A stretch of 64,000 bases of DNA from Pseudaquabacterium terrae (GTDB taxonomy: Bacteria > Pseudomonadota > Gammaproteobacteria > Burkholderiales > Burkholderiaceae_C): the NCBI RefSeq assembly GCF_013266755.1, contig NZ_JABRWJ010000006.1, forward strand, positions 553,638-617,637, written 5' to 3'. This document shows, one piece after another, positions 48,280 through 57,110 of the stretch (position 1 is the first letter of the stretch; the number at the start of each line of letters is the position of its first letter). The notes beneath the pieces are model-generated. The model made no database searches. It saw only the letters and a list, made by a program, of their open reading frames with translations, and had not been told where the DNA came from. The translations under genes and the position numbers were made by a program.

Positions 48280-49233
48280 CTAGCGCAGCAGCCAGGCGAG
48301 CCCGGAGAAGCTGACGAACGCCAGCGCCGTCGAGCTCATGATGATGCGCGCGATGCGGCCGTTGTCGGCGCCGTAGCGCTCGGCCAGCAGCGAGACGTTG
48401 CTGGCGCTCGGCAGCGCGGCGGCCAGCGTCAGCACCAGCAGCTGGAAGCTCGACAGCGGCGCGCCGAGCTGGCGCGCCGCGCTGCCGAGTGCCAGCACCA
48501 GCAGCGGGTGCACGAAAAGCTTGATCAAGGCAATCGGCAGGAAGCGGCTGACGGGCGTGCGGGCGTGCACGTGCTGGCTGGCGCGGTGCAGCACCGCGCC
48601 GATCGTGAACAGCGCGACCGGGCTGGCCGCATCGGCGAGCATTTTCACGATCGTGTCGATCGGCCCGCTCAAGGTCATGCCGGCGACCGAGAACAGCGCG
48701 CCGATGGCGATCGACCACGGCAGCGGATTCGACAGCGCGCCCTTCAGCGCGCGCGCCAGCGCCTCGCGCGCGCCGTGCTGCGCGGCACCGTGGGCCTGCG
48801 CGAGCGCGATGCACAGCGAGCTGGTGACGAAGAGGTCGGCCAGCACGGTGCAGATCACCGGTCCGGCCGCCGCCGGACCGAGCAGCGCCACCAGCAGCGG
48901 CACGCCCATGAAGCCGGTGTTCGGAAAAGCGGCGACCAGCGCGCCGAAGGCCGCGTCCTTCAACCCCACCGGCTCGCGCAAGGTGATGGCGATCGTGAAG
49001 AAGACGATCAGCAGCGCGCAGGCCAGGTAGACCCCGAGCACGAACGGATTCAGCAGCTGCAGCACCGGTGTGTTCATGCCGAAGCGGAACAGCAGGCACG
49101 GCAGCGCGAAGTACAGCACGAAGGCGTTCAGCCCGGGGATCGCCGATTCGGGCAGCACGTGGCGGCGCGCGGCGAGGTACCCGGCCAGCACCAGCGCGAA
49201 GAACGGCACGGTGACGGCGAGGATGGCTTGCAT
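48280..49233 (-). CDS. AEC (auxin efflux carrier) family transporter
   Basis: The 317-residue inner-membrane protein has ten helices in two halves. The N-terminal unit with NAFVLYFALPCLLFRFGM (near residues 33-50) and the second with PVALFTIGAVLHRAS and PLLVLALGSAARQ (near 205-255) match AEC transporters such as E. coli YfdV. Substrates in bacteria are organic acids such as malate or malonate; none can be assigned here. It sits 17 bp downstream of a phoD fragment on the same strand. Confidence 0.85.
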   Translation of the reverse strand: MQAILAVTVPFFALVLAGYLAARRHVLPESAIPGLNAFVLYFALPCLLFRFGMNTPVLQLLNPFVLGVYLACALLIVFFTIAITLREPVGLKDAAFGALVAAFPNTGFMGVPLLVALLGPAAAGPVICTVLADLFVTSSLCIALAQAHGAAQHGAREALARALKGALSNPLPWSIAIGALFSVAGMTLSGPIDTIVKMLADAASPVALFTIGAVLHRASQHVHARTPVSRFLPIALIKLFVHPLLVLALGSAARQLGAPLSSFQLLVLTLAAALPSASNVSLLAERYGADNGRIARIIMSSTALAFVSFSGLAWLLR

Positions 49234-49250
49234 GTCGCTCGTATGGTGCG

Positions 49251-49667
49251 TTAGGTGCGCTGCGGGTCGGGCCGGCCGGCTTCCACCGCGAAGCGCGCCT
49301 GCACGCCGACCGCGCTGGCCGGATCCTCGGGCCGCTCGAAGCGGTACCGGTACCAGCGCCCCGGCTGCAGCCCCGCGGGCTCGGCGTGCACGCTGTGCGC
49401 CCAGGCGGCTTCAGCGGTCTCGCGGCCGCGCGCGGCGATGCGCGTGAAGGCCTCGTCCTCGGCCAGCTCCCACTGCACGTCGACCGCTCCGGCCAAGCCC
49501 GCGCCGGTCAGCCGCGTCCACAGCACCAGCCGATCGGGCTGCGGCTGGCCCGACGCGACGCCGAGCGCAAAGCGCGGCTCGTCGGCCGCTCGCGCCTGGC
49601 GCACGAAGGCCGGCGCCGCCGCCAGCACCAGCAGGCGCCGGCGGTCGAGTGTGAAGGATGACCGCAT
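49251..49667 (-). pseudogene. PhoD-like alkaline phosphatase, N-terminal fragment
   Basis: The 138-residue open frame has a Tat-type start (LDRRRLLVLAAAPAFVRQARA, residues 7-27) and the PhoD N-terminal domain pattern: FALGVASGQPQPDRLVLWTR followed by VQWELAEDEAFTRI and GLQPGRWYRYRFE. PhoD is normally near 500 residues, with all metal ligands in the following phosphoesterase domain. Here the frame stops right after the N-terminal domain and an unrelated AEC gene begins 17 bp on. It is therefore a truncated phoD, either a pseudogene or a free N-terminal domain; the first is more likely. Confidence 0.75.
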
Positions 49668-49763
49668 GGCCGCAGTTTGCCTGCTTCAGCGGCGCGGACG
49701 ACCCGTCGATAAACGCTCAGGTGCCGCCATTCCGTGCGCACCCTTCGATCGCAAGGAGCCGTC

Positions 49764-49895
49764 ATGCAACGCATCGCCCAGGACCTCGAACCCGTCGATC
49801 CCGGCCTGTTCAAGCACGCCGGCGCATTGAAGACGCGCCTGACCGCCGTGATCGTCGTGCTGGCCTGCATGGTCGGGGTCATCGCCGCGGCCTGA
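49764..49895 (+). CDS. 43-residue single-helix membrane peptide
   Basis: This small gene has a good AAGGAG eight bases before the ATG. The peptide has a polar, charged N-terminus (MQRIAQDLEPVDPGLFKHAG) and a single hydrophobic helix TAVIVVLACMVGVIAAA at the C-terminus. It stands between the phoD fragment (divergent) and the convergent glycosyltransferase gene. I do not recognise it; small peptides of this form occur in related genomes. Confidence 0.5.
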   Translation: MQRIAQDLEPVDPGLFKHAGALKTRLTAVIVVLACMVGVIAAA

Positions 49896-49922
49896 CCCGG
49901 GGCCCCGCCGCGGGGCCGCGAA

Positions 49923-52900
49923 TCAGCCGAGGTGGCGGCGCACCCGGATCGCGTCCAGCCGCGTCTCGACCAGGCGGGCCACCACGGCCGGCGCCAGCCG
50001 CGCCGCGCAGTCCGCCCGTGCCCGTTCACCCAGGCGCTGCCGCAGCGCGGGGTCCGCGGCGACGCGGCGCATCTTTTGCGCGGCATCGTCGAGATCGGGC
50101 TCGGCCCAGCGCTGCCCGGCCTTGTAGGGACCGATGTCGCTCGCGATCGGCTGCAGCGCATAGTCCACCGGCAGCGCGTTCTCGGCGTTCATGAAATCGG
50201 TGTTGCCCGACCAGGCGGTGGCGATCACCACCTTGGCGCGCGCCATCGCCTCGGCATTGACGAGGCCGAAGCCCTCGGCCCGGTGCAACGAGACGAAGCA
50301 GTCGGCGCTGTCGATCAGGCTGTTCAGCGTCGGCCGGTCGAGGTAGTCGTCGATCAGCCGGATGCGCTTGTCGCGTGCGGCCAGGGTGCGCAGCCGCGCC
50401 ATCGCGTCGGGGTCGTGCGCGCCGTTGCTCACCTTGACGACCAGCTCGACCACCTCGTCGCGGCCCTCGAAGGCGCGCAGGAAGGCGTCGATGGCGCCCA
50501 GCGGGTTCTTGCGTTCGGAGCTGCTCATCGTGTCGGCCATCGCCAGGAACACGACGCTGTCGTCGCGCAGCCCGAAGCGCGCGCGATCCGGCGCCAGGTG
50601 GTCGGGAATGGCGACCGCGTGCGGAATGCAGACCACCGGCACCGGCGAATCCGCGGCCACCGCACGCTGGCAGAAGGTCGAGGGCACCCACACCTCGTCG
50701 ACCAGATCGAAGGCGCCGTGCCATTCGGACGGGAACTGCTCCAGCTCCCAGGCCCAGTAGCCGATGCGGTACGGCGTGCCGAACCAGTGGTCGCCGAGCG
50801 CGGCGCGCGCATGCGGCATCTGGTCGGCGTTGATGTGGAACAGGCTCACCGCGTGGCGCACGCCCACCGGCAGCGCGCCGTCGATCTGCTCGCCCATGCG
50901 CGAGACATTGCCGTCGCGGAAGTCGTGCACCGACCGCGGCACGCGCGTGCAGGCCAGCGCGCGCAGCGTGGCGCGCGCCGACTCGCCGACACCACTTTCT
51001 GCCCGCACGTAGCCGATCACGGTGACGCCGAAAGCAAACGGCGCTGCGCTTTCCGCTGGCGTGGGCAGCGGGGCCGCCGCGGGTCGGGGCGGGAAGGCGC
51101 GGCGGACCAGGTAGCTGCGGACGCGGGCGCGCACGTTCGGCGTGGTCAGCGGCCGCAGCAGCCCGCGTGCATTCCAGGCCAGGGCGTAGATCGCGCGGAA
51201 CGGCAGCGCCATCAGCGGTGGACCGGACGCCACGGCGACCTGCAGCGGCATCGCGCCGCCCGGCGCCGGAGCCGCGGCGGTCGCAGCCTGCGGCGGCAGT
51301 GCGCTGGCGGCCGCGCCCATCAGGCGCGGCGGCACGCGGGCCTCCTCCGGCGCCCGGTTGACGAACCACTCGACGTAGGCGCGGCGGTGCGTGCCCAGCA
51401 CGTCGGGAAAGGCGCCGCGCAGATCCTCGCGCGACCGGTACAGCTGCAGCGCCAGGCGCGACACCGGCGGCTCGTGAGCGTCCGTCGGCGCGGTGAGGTA
51501 GTCGATCAGCGCGCGCGCACCGTCGGCGCTGCGCAGGTCGGGCAGCGGCGCACGCCAGTCGAGCTGCTCGCGGATCAGCTGCCGGGCACAGTCGGGCAGC
51601 GGTGTGCCGTCGGCCAGCGTCGCAAACGCGTAGGGCAGCCGAGCGTACTTCTCCCGCCCCTGGTCGGCGACGCTTCGGCCATAAGCGTCGAACAGCGCGC
51701 GCACCGCCGGCGTGCAGTTGCCGAGCGTGAACCGGTCCTGGTGCTTGCTGATCGCAGCGGCGCCCGCCGTGTAGCCGGAGAAGTGGAAGAAGAAGAGCGG
51801 TCGTCCGTTGACGGTGGTGCCGTGCTCGGCGTCGTGCTGCACGTCGCGGTGGGCGAGGTTCCAGTAGGCGACGTTCCAGCCGGCGTCCCGCTCGATGTGG
51901 GCGTCGGGCAGGAAGCCGGGCACGAGGTCCATCCACTTCTGGTCCGTGAACAAGCCGCGCGGGATGTCGACGACGCAGTCGCGCTCGAGCTTGCGCGACC
52001 ACCAGTCCACCAGCTGCCGGGTCTGCGGGCTGCGCCGCAGCGCGAGGAAGCCGAGGTTGTAGGTGCCGCTCTGCAGGATGGAGAGATCCGTTGGATGCCG
52101 GTCATCGTCGAGCGGTGCGCTCAGGTGCGGCGTCAGCACCGCCTGGGCCACGTCGAGCCGGCGCAGCAGCGGCTCGCCGCTCGAATAGAGCTGGATGTCG
52201 GGGTCGAAGTAGATGACCCGCTGCGCTTCGTCGCGGCCGAACAGGTGAGCGAACACGAAGGGCTTGATGGCGGTGTTCAGCTCCAGGATCGTGTACTGCA
52301 CCGCCATGCGATCGAGCCGGGCGATGCCGAGTGAGTCGACGGGCAGCAGCTCCACACCGTCCGGCAGCGTCGGCACGCCGTCGGCGGCATCGCACAGCAC
52401 CACCACCCGACGCGTGCCGGGCAGGTGGGTGCCCACGCTTTGCATCAGGTTCAGCGCGAAGTGCAGGTAGTTGCGCGAGACGATCGTGAACACCGTCGTG
52501 CATTCCGGCGGCGCGGGTTCGGTGCCGGCTACACCGGCTGCGCAGTGCAGGTGGGCGATTTCCTGCTCGCGCGCGGCAAGCACCTGCGCCAGGCTCTCGG
52601 CGTACGCGTGTCCGTCGGCGATCTCGCGCTCGCGGGCGCCGACCAGCGCGTGCAGGTCGGCCTGCTGCGCGGCGGCTTCGACCAGATCCTGCTCGCGCGA
52701 CGCGACGACGGCGCGCAGGTCCGCCAGCTGCGCGAGCGCCTGTTCCAGCTCATGCTCGCGCGAAGCCAGTTGCTCGGCATGCTGGCGGGACGCGCGGAAG
52801 TGAACTCGCAGCGCATCGAGCTGCTGCAGCCGCTCTTGCGGCGTGTCCCGCGCCAGCCATTTCGACAGCAGCCGCCGCCGCATCGCTTCCGTGCGTGGTT

Positions 52901-53567
52901 GATCGGCGAAGACACCCGAGCCGCCGCCAGCCGTGGCCAGGTAGCGGGCGGAAACGCCGGGCACCCGGACGAAGCGGCCGGTGCGCGCCAGCTGCAGCCA
53001 CCAGTCCCAATCCTCGAACAGGTCCAGGTCCTCGTCGAAGAGGCAGGCCCGCTGCGGGTCCTGATCGCGCCGCACGAGCACCGCGTGCAGCGGCAGGAAG
53101 TTCTCGAAACGCAGGCGAAGGGGGTCGAAGTCGGCGGCGAAGACATGTTCGGTGACCCACGTGCCCTGGTCGTAGCGGCCGTAGTCCACATCGGCGTAGG
53201 CCGCCACCGCCTGCGGGTCGTCCTGCAAGGCCTGGTACAGCCGGTTCAGGTGGCCGGGCAGGAAGACATCGTCATCGTCGAGAAAGATCACCCGCTTGGC
53301 GTGCGCCGCTGCCAGGCCAGCGTTCGCGGCCGCCGAACGCGGCAGCGCAACTTCGCGGTCGACGCGGCGCACCGGTACGTCGCCGACGCGGTCGGGGGTC
53401 GCGCCGTGCGCGGGGCCGCGGGCGTTGACCAGCACCACCTCGATGGGCCGAAGGTCCTGCGCAGCGATCGAGGCCAGGGCGGGCCCGAGGCTCGGGCGGT
53501 CCAGGCTGCGCACGATCACGCTGATCAGCGGCCGAGCATCGCCGGGGTTGTTGTCGGTTGGGCTCAT
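49923..53567 (-). CDS. Three-domain glycosyltransferase fusion (GT2, GT8-like, GT4)
   Basis: The 1214-residue protein joins three glycosyltransferase modules. The N-terminal GT-A domain (about 12-230) is GT2-like with RVIFLDDDDVFLPGHL and an LFEDWDWWLQLAR acceptor motif. A coiled coil with heptads (about 260-345) follows. The middle module (about 360-640) has TTVFTIVSRNYLHFALNLM and the DxD site YFDPDIQLY, and later VVDIPRGLFTDQKWMDLVPG. The C-terminal GT-B domain (about 840-1200) has EVWVPSTFC, NPLGAIDAF and HRAEGFGLVNAEAMA of GT4. It probably builds a surface glycan. An upstream start at 53645, with GAGGA ahead of it, would add 26 non-conserved residues. Confidence 0.85.
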   Translation of the reverse strand: MSPTDNNPGDARPLISVIVRSLDRPSLGPALASIAAQDLRPIEVVLVNARGPAHGATPDRVGDVPVRRVDREVALPRSAAANAGLAAAHAKRVIFLDDDDVFLPGHLNRLYQALQDDPQAVAAYADVDYGRYDQGTWVTEHVFAADFDPLRLRFENFLPLHAVLVRRDQDPQRACLFDEDLDLFEDWDWWLQLARTGRFVRVPGVSARYLATAGGGSGVFADQPRTEAMRRRLLSKWLARDTPQERLQQLDALRVHFRASRQHAEQLASREHELEQALAQLADLRAVVASREQDLVEAAAQQADLHALVGAREREIADGHAYAESLAQVLAAREQEIAHLHCAAGVAGTEPAPPECTTVFTIVSRNYLHFALNLMQSVGTHLPGTRRVVVLCDAADGVPTLPDGVELLPVDSLGIARLDRMAVQYTILELNTAIKPFVFAHLFGRDEAQRVIYFDPDIQLYSSGEPLLRRLDVAQAVLTPHLSAPLDDDRHPTDLSILQSGTYNLGFLALRRSPQTRQLVDWWSRKLERDCVVDIPRGLFTDQKWMDLVPGFLPDAHIERDAGWNVAYWNLAHRDVQHDAEHGTTVNGRPLFFFHFSGYTAGAAAISKHQDRFTLGNCTPAVRALFDAYGRSVADQGREKYARLPYAFATLADGTPLPDCARQLIREQLDWRAPLPDLRSADGARALIDYLTAPTDAHEPPVSRLALQLYRSREDLRGAFPDVLGTHRRAYVEWFVNRAPEEARVPPRLMGAAASALPPQAATAAAPAPGGAMPLQVAVASGPPLMALPFRAIYALAWNARGLLRPLTTPNVRARVRSYLVRRAFPPRPAAAPLPTPAESAAPFAFGVTVIGYVRAESGVGESARATLRALACTRVPRSVHDFRDGNVSRMGEQIDGALPVGVRHAVSLFHINADQMPHARAALGDHWFGTPYRIGYWAWELEQFPSEWHGAFDLVDEVWVPSTFCQRAVAADSPVPVVCIPHAVAIPDHLAPDRARFGLRDDSVVFLAMADTMSSSERKNPLGAIDAFLRAFEGRDEVVELVVKVSNGAHDPDAMARLRTLAARDKRIRLIDDYLDRPTLNSLIDSADCFVSLHRAEGFGLVNAEAMARAKVVIATAWSGNTDFMNAENALPVDYALQPIASDIGPYKAGQRWAEPDLDDAAQKMRRVAADPALRQRLGERARADCAARLAPAVVARLVETRLDAIRVRRHLG

Positions 53568-53668
53568 GATCGGCGCGAATTGTCCGCGATCCGGGTCATC
53601 GGCCGCGCCCGCGGGGACAGCCGGCCCCTGCCCCTCGCCTATCATCCGCCGCTTCCTCGAACCTCCCC

Positions 53669-55747
53669 ATGGCCGACGCCCCCGCCTCGCTGAATCCCGC
53701 CCAGCTCGACGCCGTGCACCACCTGGCCGGGCCGTGCCTGGTGCTGGCCGGTGCCGGCTCGGGCAAGACGCGCGTGATCACGCACAAGATCGCGCGCCTG
53801 CTGCAGGCCGGCCTCAAGCCGAAGCAGATCGCCGCGATCACCTTCACCAACAAGGCGGCGCAGGAAATGCGCGAGCGCGCCAAGGGCCTGGTCGGCCCGC
53901 GCGCCGCCAAGGAACTGGTGATCGCCACCTTCCATTCGCTGGGCGTGCGCCTGCTGCGCGAGGACGGGCAGCGGCTGGGCCTGAAGCCGCAGTTCTCGAT
54001 CCTCGACAGCGACGACGTGCTGGGCGTGCTGCGCGACGCCGGCGGCTGCAGCGACAACGCGCTGGCCAAGCGCTGGCAGTGGACCATCAGCCTGTGGAAA
54101 AACCAGGGCCTCGACAGCGACGGCGCCGCCGCGGTGGCCAAGGATGCCGACGAGCAGGTCGCCGCGCGCGTGATGAAGCTGTACGAGGAGCGCCTGTCGG
54201 CCTACCAGGCGGTCGATTTCGACGACCTGATCGGGCTGCCGCTGAAGCTGCTGCGCAAGGACGCCGAGGCGCGCGCCAAGTGGCAGGACGCCTTCGGCCA
54301 CGTGCTGGTCGACGAGTACCAGGACACCAACGCGGTGCAGTACGAGCTGCTGAAGGCGCTGGTCGACCACCCCGACGAGCGCCGGCGCGGCCTCTTCACC
54401 GCGGTCGGCGACGACGACCAGAGCATCTACGGCTGGCGCGGCGCGACGATCGAGAACTTGAAGCGCCTGCCCACCGACTGGCCGAACCTGAAGGTCATTC
54501 CGCTGGAGCAGAACTACCGCTCGACCGGCAGCATCCTGCGCGCCGCGAACCACGTGATCGCCGGCAACCCGAAGCTGTTCCAGAAGAAGCTGTGGAGCGA
54601 ATTCGGCGACGGCGAGCCGGTGCGCCTGATCGCCTGCGACGGCGAGGAGCACGAGGCCGAGCGGGCCGTCGGATTCATCCAGTCGCTGCGCGCCAGCGGC
54701 GGTGCCGGGGCCGACAGCCGCGGCGGCGGGGGCGGCGTGAAGTGGAGCGACTTCGCGATCCTCTACCGCGCGAACCACATGGCGCGCATCTTCGAGCAGA
54801 AGCTGCGCGGCGCGCAGATACCGTACAAAGTGAGCGGCGGACAGAGCTTCTTCGACCGCGCCGAGATCAAGGACCTGTGCGCCTGGCTGCGGCTGCTGGT
54901 CAACCAGGACGACGACCCGGCCTTCCTGCGTGCGGTGACGACGCCCAAACGCGGCATCGGCCATACCACGCTCGGCAAGCTCGGCGAATTCGCCGGCAAG
55001 TGGAAGGTCAGCCTGTTCGAGGCGCTGTTCGCCGAGAGCCTGCCCGCGCAGCTCGGCGCCAAGGCGGTCGGCTCGCTACACGAGTTCGGCCGCTACGTCA
55101 ACGAGCTCGAGCACAAGGCGCGCCACACCTCGGGCGGCGAGGACGCCAAGGCGCTGCTGCTGGAGTGGCTCAAGGACATCGGCTACGAGCAGCACCTGTA
55201 CGACGGCGAGGACAGCGAGAAGCTCGCCGCGTCGCGCTGGTCGAACGTGCTGGATTTCGTCGACTGGATCGCCAAGCGCTGCGGCGGCCAGATCACGCAG
55301 GACAGTGGTAACTTCGAAACGGAGCGGCAGACGGTGCTGCAGGTCGCGCAGACGATCAGCGTGATCATCAGCCTGGCCGAGCGCGGCGACGAGCAGGACG
55401 TCGTGACCCTGTCGACGCTGCACGCGGCCAAGGGCCTCGAGTGGCCGCACGTGCTGCTGGCCGGCATCAATGAAGGCCTGCTGCCGTTCAAGAGCGACGC
55501 CGAGGACATGACGGTCGAGCGGCTCGAGGAAGAGCGCCGGCTGATGTACGTCGGCATCACCCGGGCGCGCTCGACGCTCGCGGTGTCGACCTTGAAGCGG
55601 CGCAAGAAGGGCCGCGACACGGTGGTCGGCATCCCGAGCCGCTTCATCGCCGAGATGAAGCTCGACGAGGCGCCGAACCGCGAGGATCCGCGCGAGCGGC
55701 TGAAGAAGCTGCGTGCTGAATTGGCCGCCAAGGCGGCCGCCGGCTGA
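53669..55747 (+). CDS. rep: ATP-dependent DNA helicase Rep (UvrD family)
   Basis: The 692-residue superfamily 1A helicase has the Q motif LNPAQLDAV at residue 8, Walker A GAGSGKTR near 28-36, motif Ib TFTNKAAQEM near 61, DEYQ box VLVDEYQDTNAVQ near 211-223, GDDDQSIYGWRG near 249, and the motif V/VI region TLHAAKGLEWPHV and EERRLMYVGITRAR near 590-640. Length (E. coli Rep 673) and the domain 2B loop favour Rep over UvrD. It moves 3' to 5' and removes proteins ahead of the replication fork. Divergent from the glycosyltransferase, and 11 bp before the lysoplasmalogenase-like gene. Confidence 0.9.
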   Translation: MADAPASLNPAQLDAVHHLAGPCLVLAGAGSGKTRVITHKIARLLQAGLKPKQIAAITFTNKAAQEMRERAKGLVGPRAAKELVIATFHSLGVRLLREDGQRLGLKPQFSILDSDDVLGVLRDAGGCSDNALAKRWQWTISLWKNQGLDSDGAAAVAKDADEQVAARVMKLYEERLSAYQAVDFDDLIGLPLKLLRKDAEARAKWQDAFGHVLVDEYQDTNAVQYELLKALVDHPDERRRGLFTAVGDDDQSIYGWRGATIENLKRLPTDWPNLKVIPLEQNYRSTGSILRAANHVIAGNPKLFQKKLWSEFGDGEPVRLIACDGEEHEAERAVGFIQSLRASGGAGADSRGGGGGVKWSDFAILYRANHMARIFEQKLRGAQIPYKVSGGQSFFDRAEIKDLCAWLRLLVNQDDDPAFLRAVTTPKRGIGHTTLGKLGEFAGKWKVSLFEALFAESLPAQLGAKAVGSLHEFGRYVNELEHKARHTSGGEDAKALLLEWLKDIGYEQHLYDGEDSEKLAASRWSNVLDFVDWIAKRCGGQITQDSGNFETERQTVLQVAQTISVIISLAERGDEQDVVTLSTLHAAKGLEWPHVLLAGINEGLLPFKSDAEDMTVERLEEERRLMYVGITRARSTLAVSTLKRRKKGRDTVVGIPSRFIAEMKLDEAPNREDPRERLKKLRAELAAKAAAG

Positions 55748-55758
55748 TCCTGCAGGCG

Positions 55759-56430
55759 ATGGCCGCGCTGTTTCCGCTCTTCGTGATCAGCGCCGCGCTC
55801 GCGGTGCTCGCCGCGCCGTGGGCGCTCGGCCTGCCGTGGTTGGCCTGGATCTTCAAGCCGCTGGCGACGATTGCGGTGATCGCCCATGCGGCGCGGCGCG
55901 GCGAGCCGGGCAGCCCCGAGCGCCGCGCTGTGCTGGCCGGGCTCGGGCTGTCGCTGTTAGGCGACATCGCGCTGCTGTGGCCGGAACGCGGCTTCGTGCC
56001 GGGGCTGGTCGCCTTCCTGCTCGCGCACCTCGCGTACCTGGTCGCCTTCACCCGCCGCGCGCGTTTCGTCGGCTGGCCGCCGGCCTTCATCGCCTATGCG
56101 GTGGTGGCGGGTGGGCTGCTCGCGCTGCTGTGGTCCGGCGTGCCTGCCGCGCTGCGGCTGCCGGTCGTGGCCTACGTCGTCTGCCTGGCCTCGATGGCGG
56201 CGCAAGCCGCGGTCGCGTGGTGGATGCAGCGCGGCAGCGTGAACGCCTCACGCGCGCGGCTGGCGGCGATCGGCGGCGCTCTGTTCGTGTTCTCCGACGC
56301 GATAATCGCCATCGACCGCTTTGCGCAGCCGCTGCCGGCCGCCAGCCTGTGGATCCTGCCCGCCTACTGGGCCGCGCAGTGGTTGATCGCCAGCACGCTG
56401 GCGCCGCGTAAAGCCTCGTTACCAGGGTAG
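55759..56430 (+). CDS. YhhN family lysoplasmalogenase-like membrane protein
   Basis: The 223-residue inner-membrane protein has about eight hydrophobic helices. The family motifs KPLATIAVIAHA (near residue 34), GLGLSLLGDIALLW (near 61) and FVFSDAIIAIDRFAQP (near 176) match YhhN/TMEM86, which hydrolyse the vinyl-ether bond of lysoplasmalogens. The conserved acidic residues in GDIALL and FSDA are thought to be catalytic. The gene starts 11 bp after rep and may share its transcript. Confidence 0.85.
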   Translation: MAALFPLFVISAALAVLAAPWALGLPWLAWIFKPLATIAVIAHAARRGEPGSPERRAVLAGLGLSLLGDIALLWPERGFVPGLVAFLLAHLAYLVAFTRRARFVGWPPAFIAYAVVAGGLLALLWSGVPAALRLPVVAYVVCLASMAAQAAVAWWMQRGSVNASRARLAAIGGALFVFSDAIIAIDRFAQPLPAASLWILPAYWAAQWLIASTLAPRKASLPG

Positions 56431-56500
56431 GACGACGCTCACAAGCGCTCGCGTCGACGACCTATGCCGGGCGCACGGAGCGGCCAGCACAGTTCCGGGC

Positions 56501-57091
56501 ATGGAATACAAAACTTCCCCCCTGGACCTTGAATTGCCCGCAACGCCGCAGTCGTCCGTGCGGCACGATTCGATCGGCGAGATCGGCGAGATGCGTTCTC
56601 CGACCTGGAACCCGCGCGGCGAGTCACGCTCGCGCGCCGTCGGCCCGGTCGCCGGCGTCGTGGTGCTGGCACTCGGCGTCGCGGCTGCGGTCGGCCTGTA
56701 CATGCGGCAGGAAGAGCCGAAGTCCACCGTGGCCATGGCCCCGGCGGGCGAGCAGGTGACGCTGCCCGTCCCGACGGAGAGCACCGCGCCGCCGGTCACC
56801 GAGCTGCCGGCACTGCCGCCGGCCCCGGCGGCCGCCGCCGACTCGTCGGCCGAGGTGCGCAGCACCGCCGCGCCGCGCCGCAACGTGTCGCCGAACCCGG
56901 CGACACGCGCCGAGCGCAGCGCCAACGCCACGCCGCCGGCGCGGGTCGCCGAAGCCGCGCTGAGGCCGCTGCCCGAAACGCCGAAGCCGATCGAGCCCGC
57001 GGTCACGCCGATGCCGGCGCCGACGCCTACTCCCATGGCACCGCCGCAACCGGCGGTCGATCCGGCACCGCCGGCCGCGCCGAGCGATTAA
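56501..57091 (+). CDS. Pro/Ala-rich single-helix membrane protein
   Basis: The 196-residue protein has a cytosolic N-terminus (residues 1-46), one transmembrane helix (AVGPVAGVVVLALGVAAAVG, about 46-65) and then a periplasmic Pro/Ala-rich tail to the end with repeats such as PAPTPTPM. It has no folded domain that I can recognise. The tail could span the periplasm, like the linkers of TonB or PAL-linked proteins, but no TonB C-terminal domain is present. It is convergent with the LytTR operon, with a small hairpin between the two stop codons. Confidence 0.6.
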   Translation: MEYKTSPLDLELPATPQSSVRHDSIGEIGEMRSPTWNPRGESRSRAVGPVAGVVVLALGVAAAVGLYMRQEEPKSTVAMAPAGEQVTLPVPTESTAPPVTELPALPPAPAAAADSSAEVRSTAAPRRNVSPNPATRAERSANATPPARVAEAALRPLPETPKPIEPAVTPMPAPTPTPMAPPQPAVDPAPPAAPSD

Positions 57092-57092
57092 T

Positions 57093-57107
57093 CGGCAGTT
57101 CCTGCCG
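57093..57107. terminator. Small hairpin between convergent genes
   Basis: CGGCAG (57093-57098) pairs with CTGCCG (57102-57107) around TTC, between the stop codons at 57091 and 57111. There is no T-run, so this is a weak candidate. Confidence 0.35.
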
Positions 57108-57110
57108 CCG

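Noticed and set aside
53568..53645. Longer start of the glycosyltransferase at 53645
   Set aside because: It has a better ribosome site, so it stays possible, but the 26 added residues look like translated leader and run toward the divergent rep promoter.
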